This document shows, one piece after another, positions 11,293 to 22,249 of a stretch of 64,000 nucleotides of DNA (its first letter is position 1; each line of letters opens with the position of its first letter). Under the pieces are notes generated by a model. The model saw only the letters and a list, made by a program, of their open reading frames with translations, was not told the DNA's origin and did no database searches. A program made the position numbers and the translations under genes. The stretch comes from Petaurus breviceps papuanus (taxonomy: Eukaryota > Chordata > Mammalia > Diprotodontia > Petauridae): the NCBI GenBank assembly GCA_028583685.1, contig JAMXIF010001195.1:12927667-12991666 (forward strand), written 5' to 3'.

Positions 11293-11567
11293 CTGTACCT
11301 TTTGGTTTGATTTGGGACCAGATCTTTGATTTCATTGGTATAAGGAATGCCCAGTGTGGAAATTCCCTCTAACAATACAAAATGGCACCCACTTTACAAC
11401 TTGCAGTCTCAGAGAATTGCCAGTGGACATTGAGAGGGTTTCACAGGCATATATTATAGGTGGGACTTGAATGCAGGTCGACTCAGAGGCTGGTTCTCTA
11501 GATTTCTATCCACTATGCAAAGCTATTTTTTGAATTTTTCTCTCTCCCTCTCTAATAAGTTCCTACA

Positions 11568-11672
11568 TATAGTGTGTGTATGTATACACACACAAGTATG
11601 TACACATACACATACAATATACTGACAATACACACACACACACGCATACACACACGCTTATATGTACACATC
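11568..11672. repeat. Degenerate (CA)n / TACA-rich tract
   Basis: Interrupted CA and TACA repeats. The open frame across it is an artefact of the repeat. Confidence 0.8.
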
Positions 11673-11829
11673 AATGGGAGTAATCAAGAAAGTCCCCCTA
11701 TCTACTTGACCAGAACACTTCCCATGGAACTCTCCCTTTCAGGTAGGGTCTATGCTCAGACTATTTTCATTGATGGGTTCACTCTAGTTTCTTTTTAAAT
11801 GGTATACACAGTCAGAGGCTCTTGGTAGG

Positions 11830-12775
11830 TCCCTTTGTGGCCATAATAGGAGGGGCTGTGTCAAAGATGATTAACAACCAGGAGAGCCAGCCAGAAGGAG
11901 CCACTTCTAGAAATAATCCATGATATGAGTCCCAAAAGCAGGGGCTGAGATCCAAGTTCAACTCCATGAGTAGCCAGTCAAGTATATCAGAGGGTTTTCC
12001 TGACTAGTCCCATTAAATACAGCTATCTACACACTCATATAAATACATATACGTTTAGCATCTATACATATAGACAAGCACACACATGTCTATATATACA
12101 CACATCTATACTCATGTTGCTTTATCAATTTCTCCTGAAGAGAACAGACTGCCTTCTTCATGTTGTACATGTCTGGGAAAGCCAAAGTGACAGATGAACA
12201 GCACACTCAAACTACAAGAGCAGATAGGGAAAGCCGGTTCTCCTGAAACTGCATTTGTTTACACTGTTTGATGCTATTTCTAAGAGAGATGAGGGGAGCC
12301 CCCTTGTCCAGGCCATTCCTGATGTTTCCTCTTCCAGGATGACCTGGGTACAGAGGAATGGACAAGACATCCCAACCTGAGGTGTTTCAAGGACAAATCA
12401 TTACACTGTACACAGAGCAGCAGCTCTGTTGACTCACCAACCATGATTCAGATCCTTGCAGGCTATTTCTGTGTTGCTGCAAGGGTCTCATCATGCTGAA
12501 AATAGACTCCTGAAAGCTTTAGTTTGGGGTTGTCACAAAGAGTCCCCTTCTGCTTTTTAGGAGGCCTTAATGGAAAAAAATAACCAGAGAAGTTTTTTTT
12601 CTTGATAGTGCTGTGAGCCTATTGCATACCAAATTTTCCCTGTACTTTGGCATCATTGGCCCTCCTTCTTGCTTCCTGGCATTGGAAGAATCATAAAATT
12701 ATAAGGGAGGAGTTGGTCTTTGATGGTTATAATCCTGTTTTTTTAAAGTCCTGGTGATTCTTAGTCAGATCTATT
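11830..12775. other. Anonymous sequence with small CA/TA tracts
   Basis: Only short CA and TA runs near 12040-12110 stand out. No gene or recognisable repeat otherwise. Confidence 0.5.
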
Positions 12776-12784
12776 ATAATCCAA

Positions 12785-13285
12785 GTTAGAATTTAGATAA
12801 ACTCAGGAGATGAAGTGTCATGTACAAGAAAGAACAAATAGGGCCAGAATACACAGAAGGGAGAAAGGCGTAATAAAACTAGGAAATCAGGAAGTGACCA
12901 AGTTATGCAAAATTTTCAAAGGCAGAGAATTTTATTTTTCATTTTGGAAGCAGTAGGGAAGCACTAGAATTGATTGAATGAAGAGGGAAAGCCTATATTT
13001 TAGGGAAATCATTTTTAACAACTGAGTGGAGTGGAGAGAGATCTGTGGAAGGGAGACAAAAGAACGGAATATTGACATAGTTCAGACGGGTGACGGGGGC
13101 CTTTACCAGGGTGGTGGCAGTGACAAAGGGGAGACAAGGGGAATGTGTAAAAGTTGTTATGAAGGTATGATTGAATATGGAGATGGAAAAGTGTAAGCAG
13201 TCACCTATTTTATGAACATGAGTGACTAAGAAGATGATGGTGCCCTCAACAGTAATAGAAATATAGAATATTTCCCTTCACAAGC
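12785..13285 (-). mobile_element. L2 LINE fragment, minus strand
   Basis: 'ctttaccagggtggtggcagtgacaaaggggaga' and 'gatggtgccctcaacagtaatag' are parts of the antisense L2 ORF2 region. The same antisense family is seen at 45.2, 55.5 and 61 kb. Diverged and internally deleted. Confidence 0.65.
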
Positions 13286-13401
13286 TCAAATCTGATTCTG
13301 TGTACTTTACTCATTTCTCTTTATTATATCTTCTGAAGCAAGCAGAACAAATCTAATCCCCTTTCTTTATGACAGGTCTTTACATTCTGGAAGACAATCA
13401 T

Positions 13402-13450
13402 ATCTCTGTCTCTGTCTCTGTCTCTGTCTCTGTCTCTGTCTCTGTCTCTA
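13402..13450. repeat. (TCTCTG)n hexanucleotide tract
   Basis: Eight or so near-perfect copies of a six-base unit, then irregular TCTA repeats to about 13470. Confidence 0.9.
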
Positions 13451-13479
13451 TCTCTCTATCTCATCTATATCTGTAACTA

Positions 13480-15085
13480 TAGTTTTTCACTCTTTTCCAG
13501 GCCAACCATTTCCTTCAATGGATTCACACACAGTGTGTTCTCCATTCCTATCTCAATCCTGGTCACCCTTCTTTAGAGGTGATGTTTGTCTATATTCTTG
13601 CCAAAATGTTTCTTCCACAAAATTGGGGTTTTCAGTACAGAGGTTAAGAACAGGAAAGAAGGATAGTTGTTGTAATATCCCCTATTCTAACAATAGATAA
13701 TTAGCTTAAAATCCAGGCATATTATATGCCATTAGATCACAATTTATACTATTGAATCATGTTGGTCGCTGTCTTGATGATCAGAGAAGCTATAACCTGA
13801 CCTTTTAGCTTGAGGGCCCGTTGCTCCTAAGGTGGCCATTAAAGAGAAGCAGTATCTACTAACATGAAGTTCATACTTGATTGAATTGTTTTGTCAATGT
13901 GCAGATGCTATAATTAAAAGAAAAGAACCTGTTTGGTGTGCTCAGTGAAAAAGAATAATTTGCAAATTCATCAATAAGTTGGATAAAATTGTATGTTTCT
14001 CCTAAATTTTTTTTCTCTTGGAACAGGATCAAATGGACTGGATTCTGTTCGGGTTTGCTAAGGATTTATAAAATGCAACCTTAAAATAACCTTTTTAATC
14101 TTCTACTTTCTTAGCTTCACTTTTGATGTGAAAAGACTAATATTTGTCACTAAGTAATGTCTCAAAGATTCTTGGAAATATTATGGTAGTGTTTTGTGGA
14201 TCATAAATTCTTCCAAATTCTCTCCTTGTCTTCTTCAAGCTTTATTGCTATGTCTCCATAGCCAAAGTCAAGCATGGGGCTGAGGATACTTACAGGCAAA
14301 TTTTGATAGTTGGAGCTGAGTAAAAGCCTCTATAGATATCTCTGATCCAAACTTTGTTTTTGGCATTGTTTTCAATTACTTTCCTGGCAAATCTTTTACT
14401 AGAGCCGCTAATGAATAGAAAATTAAACTGCTTATGTTTTGCCTCCTCTGTATTTCTTCCCTTGTCCTTAAGACACATACATACACATGAAATGTGAGAT
14501 AGATTATCCCATGGGAAATCCTGGTTCAGGACCAGTCAGTCTCCTGGGATACTCAGTAACATAAAGGGTCTAGATTTAGATATCTATTTCTTAGATACTC
14601 CCTGTCTGTTCTGAGTCTAAAAGACCACATGGAAACTTGAGTGGAGCTCTGCAAAGGGAGGGTTCAGGACAAGGGAGAACTATTAATGTCATCAGAGGTC
14701 CCACCAATAAATGGAGTCTTAGCAGAGTCTATTGGAGAGGTAGTGACCAATGATAGAAATGTCTACACATGAAGGGGAAAAGTCAACCACTCAAGTGTGG
14801 CAGCAGTTTTAGGGATTGTGACCCTTTGTGATGAAGAGAAATCTTGTTTATGCCCTCTAGAAAGGTTCTGATCTACTGGATACAGCAGAGAGCTCCATCT
14901 GAGGACATCTATGAATACTATGAGAAGGAAGTAAAGGCCTTGTGGGGACAAGAATCTCTACATTTGTAACTCATTAGCATCATATATATGTATATATATA
15001 TATATATATGATTAGTTTTCAATTATTTGCTCCTAAAAAAGAGCTGCTATGAGTAATTTTGTACATAAAGGTCCTTCTTTGATCT
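13480..15085. other. Anonymous sequence; short (TA)n at 14984-15009
   Basis: No LINE, SINE, LTR or exon signature that I can defend. Short open frames (13518-13700 plus, 14290-14478 minus) have no domain. Confidence 0.5.
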
Positions 15086-15094
15086 CCTTTAGTA

Positions 15095-15600
15095 GTATTG
15101 TTAGTTCAAAGTGTGCACACCATTTGGGTACCCCATTTTATGAAGGGCATTGGAAAGCTGAGGAGAGTCAGATAAGGACAATCAGAATGGCTTGCATGAT
15201 GTATGAAGAGTACTGAAAGAAATGGGGATGTTCAGCTCTGGGAAGTAAGTGCTGGGAGGTCACATGATAGCTGCCTTTTAGGAGATAAAAGGCTGTTCTG
15301 TGGAAGAAGTATTGAAATTGCTTTGTTTTGCCCAGCAGGAAGGACCAGGTTCTATGGAAGCAAGTTGCAAAGAGGGAGATTTAGATTTGCAAAAGGGAAA
15401 ATCTTAGCAATTTGAATGATTCTATAGAGGAATAGGCTGTCCTGGGTGACAATGGGTTGCCCCTCACTATAATCTTAAAGCAAAGGCTGAATGGTCACCT
15501 ATTGAATAGGGATGATTTTTTGAGGGGTTGATATTTGTATTAGATGGACTTTGAGGTCCCTTTCAACTTTAAAATTCTGTGATTCTATGAACCTGAGAAC
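15095..15600 (+). mobile_element. CR1/L3 LINE 3' end
   Basis: Text typical of CR1/L3 3' ends is present: 'gtcacatgatagctgcctttta', 'gaagttgcaaagaggcagat'-like sequence at about 15360, 'ggtttgcccctcact'-like sequence at about 15455, and 'tttgaggtccctttcaact'. It closes with 'attctgtgattctatga', the short 8-mer repeat used by CR1 elements as a 3' terminus instead of poly(A). Confidence 0.85.
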
Positions 15601-16139
15601 TTTCTATTGGGCACTGATCAGGGTTAGATGTTCCACAAGTTATACCCCTTAAAAAGGCAACATCTAGTCATCTCTAGGGCAGGAGAGAGAGGAGGGAAGA
15701 AAAAAAATTATATGATAACTTTATCACATGTTTAAAAGGAATAGCAAGTTGTACATAATAGATTTGCAGTTTCATGTGCAAATTTTTATTATACTATTAT
15801 GAAAATGCTTGCTTTATTCCATAAATTAAAATTTAAAAAAACATTTTTAAAAAAGCAAATTTCTTACCTTGCATGGATTTAATACTATTTGGGGATTCTA
15901 ATAAATATTTTTGTGATTCCATGCTGAAAATCCTATTAGGCACATCCCTAAGCTCTTGCGTTTGTAAGTAGTAAAAAAAGAACTTGACGATTTGACAAGG
16001 AGGTTAGTGTCTTTGTTCTCTGAATAGAATTTTTTAGACAGCTGGATAGATACTGAGTACAATGTGACTATTACCTTCCTATGTCTGGAAGCTAAGTCCC
16101 TCTTAATGTAACCTAAGATTAGACTAGTTTTTTTTGACT

Positions 16140-17255
16140 GCCATATCATTCTGCTAACTCATATTGAGCTAGTAACCCATGAAAACTCTCAGGTTTTCTC
16201 CTCCAGATCTTGATAATTTATATGTCTTTTTATTACACTTTTGAGGTTGATTTTTTTTTGTATCTAAGTATAAGAATTTACATTTATCCCTATTGAATTT
16301 CATTGTACTAGATTCAGCAAAAAAAAAAAAAACAAAAACTAACTAACCCAAAACAAAAAAAAATATAGCTTGTCAAGATACTTTTGGATTTTCTCCCTGA
16401 CAGTTACTCCATCTCAGCCTTTTGTCATCTACAAATTTGAAGAGAATACCATGTATACCATTATTCAAGTCTTTGATTAAAATATTAAAATTATTGAAGC
16501 ATTTTTCTCTTTTCTTGCTTTTTTTGAACATATCTAATAAGGAAATATGCTTTGCATAACTATATATGTAAAATGATTATTGTATTTCTGGCCTTCTCAA
16601 TGGGTGGTGGAGCTAGAGGCAGGGAAAGAATTTGGAACTGAAATTAAAAATAAAATTTAAAAAATGATAAAAGTGTTAAATAACAGATCCCTTGGGTATT
16701 CTACTGGAGATTTGCAATGTTCGTATTGAGCTTAGTCATCCAACCAATTTTAAATCCATCTGATTATATTATTATTTAATCTATAACTGCAACTTTTTTA
16801 TAATGATAATGTAAGATACTTTATTAAAAGCTTTGCTAAAAATCTAGCTAGACTACATTTACAATATTTCCTTTTCTGCTACTTCTTTAATCCTGTCAGG
16901 AAAAAGAAATAAAAAAATGAATTTAGTCTGGCTAGACCTGTTTTTGAAATTTTTGATGCTTGCCAATTGTATCTTTAGTGATCCTTTCAAGAATTTCTCC
17001 AGGTATTGAAATCAAGTTCACTGTCTACAGTTTGCAGATTGTGTTCTCTCCTATTTTTGATGGGGTGGGGGAAGGAATCCGGACATTTTCTCTTCCTCCG
17101 TCTTGCAGTATGTCTTCCATTTTCCTTGATCTTTCAAATATGAAATGGGACAGGAGTCATGTCTGCCAGTTCTTGCTGAACCCAAGCATGTATGTCATCT
17201 TGAGCATGGGACTTGAAGTAACTAAGGACAGCTCAGTGTTTTCTTAATATCTCTT
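16140..17255 (-). mobile_element. CR1/L3-like LINE, minus, with L1 insert
   Basis: Landmarks of a long antisense CR1/L3-like repeat appear in order: 'acatttatccctattgaatttcat', 'cttttgtcatctacaaatttgaagag', 'cagatcccttgggtattctactgg', 'ttaaaagctttgctaaaaatc', 'cagtttgcagattgtgttc' and 'gtctgccagttcttgctg'. The copy is old. It is interrupted at 16490-16665 by an L1 3' end with matching flanks, after which the repeat resumes in register. The clade name rests on recalled consensus text. Confidence 0.65.
16490..16665 (+). mobile_element. Short L1 3' end inserted in CR1/L3
   Basis: About 176 bp of L1 3' UTR ('aatgggtggtggagctagaggcaggg', then an A-rich end). It is flanked by 'gattaaaatattaaa' (16475-16489) and 'gataaaagtgttaaa' (16666-16680), an imperfect 15-bp TSD. 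This is a severely 5'-truncated insertion. Confidence 0.8.
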
Positions 17256-17259
17256 TATT

Positions 17260-17655
17260 TCTGTTGGGTGCCTGCGTTCTTTCAGCAGTTTGTGTTTTGT
17301 CAGATCAGTGTAATGGTCATTCTTCACCAAGAAAATAAAAAAAAATATCAATAGAGGAGCTCAACATTTTTTCTCTGCTGGCATCCTCATCCCATCCACC
17401 CCAAGGAAAGTTTCTGTCCTTTCTTTGATCATCCTTTTATCTCCTATGTTGCTTAAAAAACAACTAAACTACACACCGCTTCCCCCCCAAAATGTTTTTT
17501 TTTTATTACTTTCCCTCATCAACCTCAGCATTCCACACACTATTTTTACAGGCTTGAGCCACTTATTGTTATCTGGCCTTGCTTTTATATGCTCTACATT
17601 TCTTTTAAAGAAAGGTCAGAATTTAAGAATACTATTAAAGGACCAGTTACATCAA
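17260..17655. other. Anonymous sequence
   Basis: No confident feature. The 135-residue open frame that runs through here is produced by the following TC/CA tract. Confidence 0.5.
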
Positions 17656-17657
17656 TT

Positions 17658-17659
<2 letters not shown>

Positions 17660-17718
<59 letters not shown>

Positions 17719-17748
17719 ACACACACCCCCCCCCACACACACACACAG
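17660..17748. repeat. (TC)n then (CA)n microsatellite
   Basis: About 55 bp of TC followed by a C-run and CA units, ending exactly where the DNA-transposon end begins. Confidence 0.95.
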
Positions 17749-18486
17749 TCAAACCTTAACTTTGGTGGGGGAAACATTCCTAGAAAACAATGCAAATTCC
17801 AAAATGTGACTTTTGATACATTGAACCTATGAGAAATAGGTTACATTCCCGCAACCATCAAAAATATGATCTTTCACTAGAGACGGCTGAAAATGCTGTT
17901 TTTCTACATATAATTCTTCATAACAAAACATTAATTCTAATAATATGCTCTTTTCCTAACACAGTAACCATGACATAACCCATAAAATTCAGGGAAGAGG
18001 AGAGAAAACATAGAATGAGATGGGGAGAGACAGTCGATGATGTCAGAAGGAACCCTAAGGTAAAAAAGGAAAACGGGCAACTTGCTATCTCTATTTTTCC
18101 TTTTGGTTCTGTGGTTGAACAGTTCCCAGATGAAAAACATATGCCTTAGCTCCACAACTCCACGCTGCACTGACTGGGAAAGCTGGCAAGATGGAGGAGC
18201 TGATTATTATCTCTTTTACCCACAAATGGCCATTTTTCTATTTTTCCAGTTCCCTCATCATGCTCTTAAGAGGTTACTTCAGCACTTTCTGGAGTGGATT
18301 CATGAACACTTTCCTCTTTTTGTGGATATAAACTGGCATGCATTTCACCTCTCATTTTTTCCCTCTACTGTGCATAGCCACAAATGTTCACGGTTGTCAA
18401 CAGGAAAGTGAAAATGAGGTTTCTCATAAAATCACTCATTGCTTGAAGTCCAAAAAGTTAAACCCATGAATGTTGAGGATTGACTA
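17746..18486. mobile_element. Tigger-like DNA transposon (non-autonomous)
   Basis: The left end 'cagtcaaaccttaac' pairs with the right end 'gttgaggattgacta', whose reverse complement is 'tagtcaatcctcaac'. This gives an imperfect terminal inverted repeat of about 15 bp, of a type seen in pogo/Tigger elements. Subterminal 'gttacattcccgcaaccatcaaaaat' also fits that group. The TA target duplication is visible only on the right, because the left flank is a CA repeat. No transposase frame is preserved in about 740 bp. Confidence 0.6.
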
Positions 18487-18854
18487 TATATATGTAATAT
18501 GTGTGTATTTGTATACACACATACATATACACACATAGTTAGATAGACATAGATAAATATGCGTATATTAATCCGTAAGACAAAGAAAATAGAGATAGGA
18601 TTACATTACCATAATATTGTGTCATAAGATAAGATTACATTACAATAACATTTCTGCATCAATTGGCTTCCCTGGTCCTTCTATCGTGTTAAAATCTAAG
18701 GTGTTTGATGAGTTCTCAGTGTATCCACATAGGTCTCTTCTGACAAATCCCATTATATATCCTCTTTGGAATTGTTTCCATTTATGTGTTCAGTTTTTCA
18801 TTTTTTTGAGCATTTGCCATCCCTCCTGGGTTGACTTCCTCTGAACATTTTATT

Positions 18855-19435
18855 CCTATGTATGTTCCCTATGAAATATGAAAACTACTTTTGCACAATT
18901 TAGTCAGGTTGGACTATGCCCAACACAAACTCTCACACACTCTAGGATGAAACGAATGTTTTCTCCCAAAGCATCCATCATTTCCACCCCAACAACCAGT
19001 TTCTCCTTGTTAGTGAGAATCAATATTAGGATGGAATTTCTTCGTGTTCTTCCCTCTGCCTTTTAAGGATGAGACTATCTCTGGGGAAGTTAAGAAATTA
19101 TTAGCTGTGATACTCTTGGCAGAAAGAGAACTCCTGTAGATGTCTGGATAATTGAGGTCCCCAGTCACTATTATGCTTCTGTTCCAGACCTCCCCTCCTC
19201 CCCACTCCCCACCCCCAGCCACCAAAACAAAACACAGCAAAGCTGTTCATCTATTTCTGTCCAGGTACGCTATAGTGACAAAATTTACTTACATTTCTCT
19301 CTCCTTTGACATTTAACCCAATATTCTCTGTCATGCTTCCTTGCTTTGGTTCCTAAATTTCCTCACATGCCTTTAATTTCTTAATTGACTATTCTTCCTT
19401 CCCTCTTTCTCACACTTTTTTACCTACCTTTTTTC
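18855..19435 (-). mobile_element. CR1/L3-like LINE fragment, minus
   Basis: 'tctgccttttaaggatgagacta' and 'ataattgaggtccccagtcactatta' match another part of the antisense CR1/L3-like repeat seen at 16-17 kb. Diverged. Confidence 0.5.
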
Positions 19436-19459
19436 TTTTGAATAAGTTATACCCATCTA

Positions 19460-21511
19460 TACTTAGAAAATCAAGAAAAAAATACCTGAATTAATAAACA
19501 AATTTAGCAAAGCTGGAGGATATAAAATAAACCCACATGAATCATTGATATTTCTGTAATTACTAACAAAGCCCAACAGCAAGAGATAGAGAAATTCCAT
19601 TTAAAGTTACCGTAGACATTATAAAATATTTGGGAGTCTAACTGCCAAAACAAACCCAGGAACTATATGAACACAATTACAAAACACTTTTAAGACAAAT
19701 AAAATCAGTTCCAAATAATTGGAAAAATAATACTTGCTTGTGAGTAGCCTAAGCTAATATAATAAAAATGACAATCCTACCTAAATTAATTTACCTATCC
19801 AGTGCCACACCAATCAAAATATCAAAAAAAAAAAACATTTTATACAGCTAGAAAAAAAAACAATAAAAAATTTCATCTGGAAGAATAAAAAGTCTAAAAT
19901 AGGAAGGGAATTACTAAAAAGAAATGTAAGGTAAGGTGACTTAGCTGTACAGATCTTAAATTGTATTATGCATCAGTTACTGGCTAAAAAAAGAGTGGTA
20001 GATTAGTGAAATAGGTTAGATACACAAGAAACTACAGTAAATTATTATAGTAATCTATTATATGATAAACACAAAGACTTGAGCTTCTGGGATAAGAACT
20101 CACCATTTAGCAAAAACTGCTGGGAAAACTGGAAAATAAGTATGCCAGAAACTAGGTATAGAAGAAAATCTTGCACCCTATATCAAGATAGAGCCAAGAT
20201 TGGTACATGATTTAGATATAAAGACTTATACTATAAGTAAATTAAGAGAGCAAGGAATAGTTTGCCTGTCACATCTATGGAGAAGGGAAGAATGTATGAC
20301 CAAACAATAGAGAGAATATTATGAAATGCCAAATGGATAATTTTGATTACATTACATTGAACACATTTTGTACAAAGATAGCCAATGCAACCAAGATTAG
20401 AAGGAAAGTAGAAAGCTGGGAAACAATTTTTACTCTGTCTCTGATAAAGTTCTCATGTCTTAAATATATAGAGAACAGAATCAAATTTATAAGAATACAA
20501 GACTCCCCCAATTGCTGAATGGTCAAAGGATATGAATAAGCAGTTTTCAGAGGAAGAAATTAAAGCTATCTATAGTTATATGAAAAAATGCTCTAAATCA
20601 CTATTGATTAGATAAATGTAAATGAAAACAACTCTGAGGTACCACATAACACGTATCAGATTGGCTAACGTGACAAAACAAGAAACTCATAAATGCTGGA
20701 GATGTGGGAAAGTTGGGACACTAATTCTTATTAGAGTTGTAAACTGATTCAACCAGTCTGGAAAGCAAGTTTGGAACTATGCCCAAAGGGGTATAAAAAT
20801 GTGTATAAACTTTGACCCAGCAATAGCATTTCTGGGGCTGGATCCCCAAGAGATCATAAAAATGGGAAAAGGACCCACACATACAAGGATATTATAAAAC
20901 CTCTTTTTGTGGTGGCAAAGAATTGGATATTGAGGGAATGCCCATCAATTGGGGAATGACTAAACAAGTTATGGTATATGAATGTAATAGAATGCTATTG
21001 TGCCATAAGAAATGATGAACAGATGGACTTCAGAAAAATCTGGAAAGACTTATATGAACTGATGCTGAGTGAAATGAGCAGAACCAGGAGAACATTGTAC
21101 ACAGTTACAGTGATATTGCACAATGACTGACCTTGATAGACTTAATTCATCTCAGCAATAGAAGGATCTAAGACAATTCCAAAAGATTCATTATAGAAAA
21201 GATGATGTCCACATCCAGAGAAAGAACTTTGGAGTTTGAATGCAGATGGAAGCATACAATTTGCTCTCATTTCCTTTTGTTATTTTGTTTTATTTCTTCT
21301 TGCGGTTCCTCCCACTGGTTCTAATTTTTCTTAACATCATGACTTATGTGAAAATATGTTTAATATGAATGTATAAATAGATCCTATATCAGATTGCACT
21401 CTGTCTTGCAAAGGGGGGGAGAGGAATGGAAAGAAAATTTAAAACTCAAAATCTTATGGAAGTGAATCTGTAAACTAAAAATAGATTATTCATAAGAAAT
21501 TTAAAAGGATA
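19460..21511 (+). mobile_element. L1 LINE, 5'-truncated, with clear TSDs
   Basis: About 2.05 kb from the ORF2 C-terminal third to the 3' end. The left TSD 'aagttatacccatcta' (19444-19459) pairs with 'aagtatacccatcta' (21512-21526), so both edges are fixed. ORF2 landmarks include the region after the RT domain ('aatatttgggagtctaactg', KYLGV-like), 'ggctggatccccaagagatcat', and MNVIECYCAIRNDEQ near 20980-21020. Stops and frameshifts make it inactive. The 3' UTR has 'aaaatttaaaactcaaaatc' and an A-rich tail. Confidence 0.93.
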
Positions 21512-21617
21512 AAGTATACCCATCTACAGTCATAGACCAATTATAAATTTGACTATAGCAAGGAACAGTGGTACTTTTGCATATTTGCCTTATTACAGTA
21601 GGGCAAGGGTTCTTACT

Positions 21618-21618
21618 T

Positions 21619-21651
<33 letters not shown>
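21618..21651. repeat. (GT)n microsatellite
   Basis: About 17 perfect GT units. Confidence 0.95.
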
Positions 21652-22011
21652 ATGAAATGAATTCCTTTGGCAGTCTGGTGAAGCCTATGAATGTCTTCTC
21701 AGAAAAATGTTTTTTAAAAACATAAAATAAGATAAATATAATTCCAGAGGAAACCAATGATATTGATAAAACAAACCGAATTTCATGGACCCAGATTTAA
21801 GAACTCGTGTTAGGACCTACAATTCCTATTTGTTGTAAAAAGTATGGATATATTTGAGGCAGCGGATTGGGCTACTAGCTTCTTTCCTGGGTTTTACTCC
21901 CTGTGAATTCATGGGTTTCCCAGTTACTAATCTTCTTCCTTCTTTGTGGCTATTTTCTATAGTCTCTAATTTGAAGGATTCACATAAACAATATTATAGT
22001 GTTCAGTCTTA

Positions 22012-22240
22012 GGTGACACAGTGGATAGAGTGGTGGGCTTGGAGCCAGCAAGACCTGAGATAAAATCCAGGTTCAGAGGCTGTTTATCTCATTTTCCACA
22101 CCTGGAAATCATAACAGCACCTACATCACAGGGTGCTTTTGAGGATCAAAGGAAATAATACCATAAAACAATTAGCATTGTGTCTAACACATGGTAGACA
22201 CTTAGCAAATGCTTGTTCCCTTTCTTCACCTTCACTTTTT
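22012..22240 (+). repeat. CORE-SINE copy
   Basis: Head 'ggtgacacagtggatagag', then 'gagccagcaagacctgag', then 'cagcacctacatcacagggtg' and tail 'cacatggtagacacttagcaaatgcttgtt'. This is the full order of a tRNA-headed CORE-SINE with a MIR/L2-like tail. The middle has a small deletion. Confidence 0.85.
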
Positions 22241-22249
22241 CTTTCTTTG

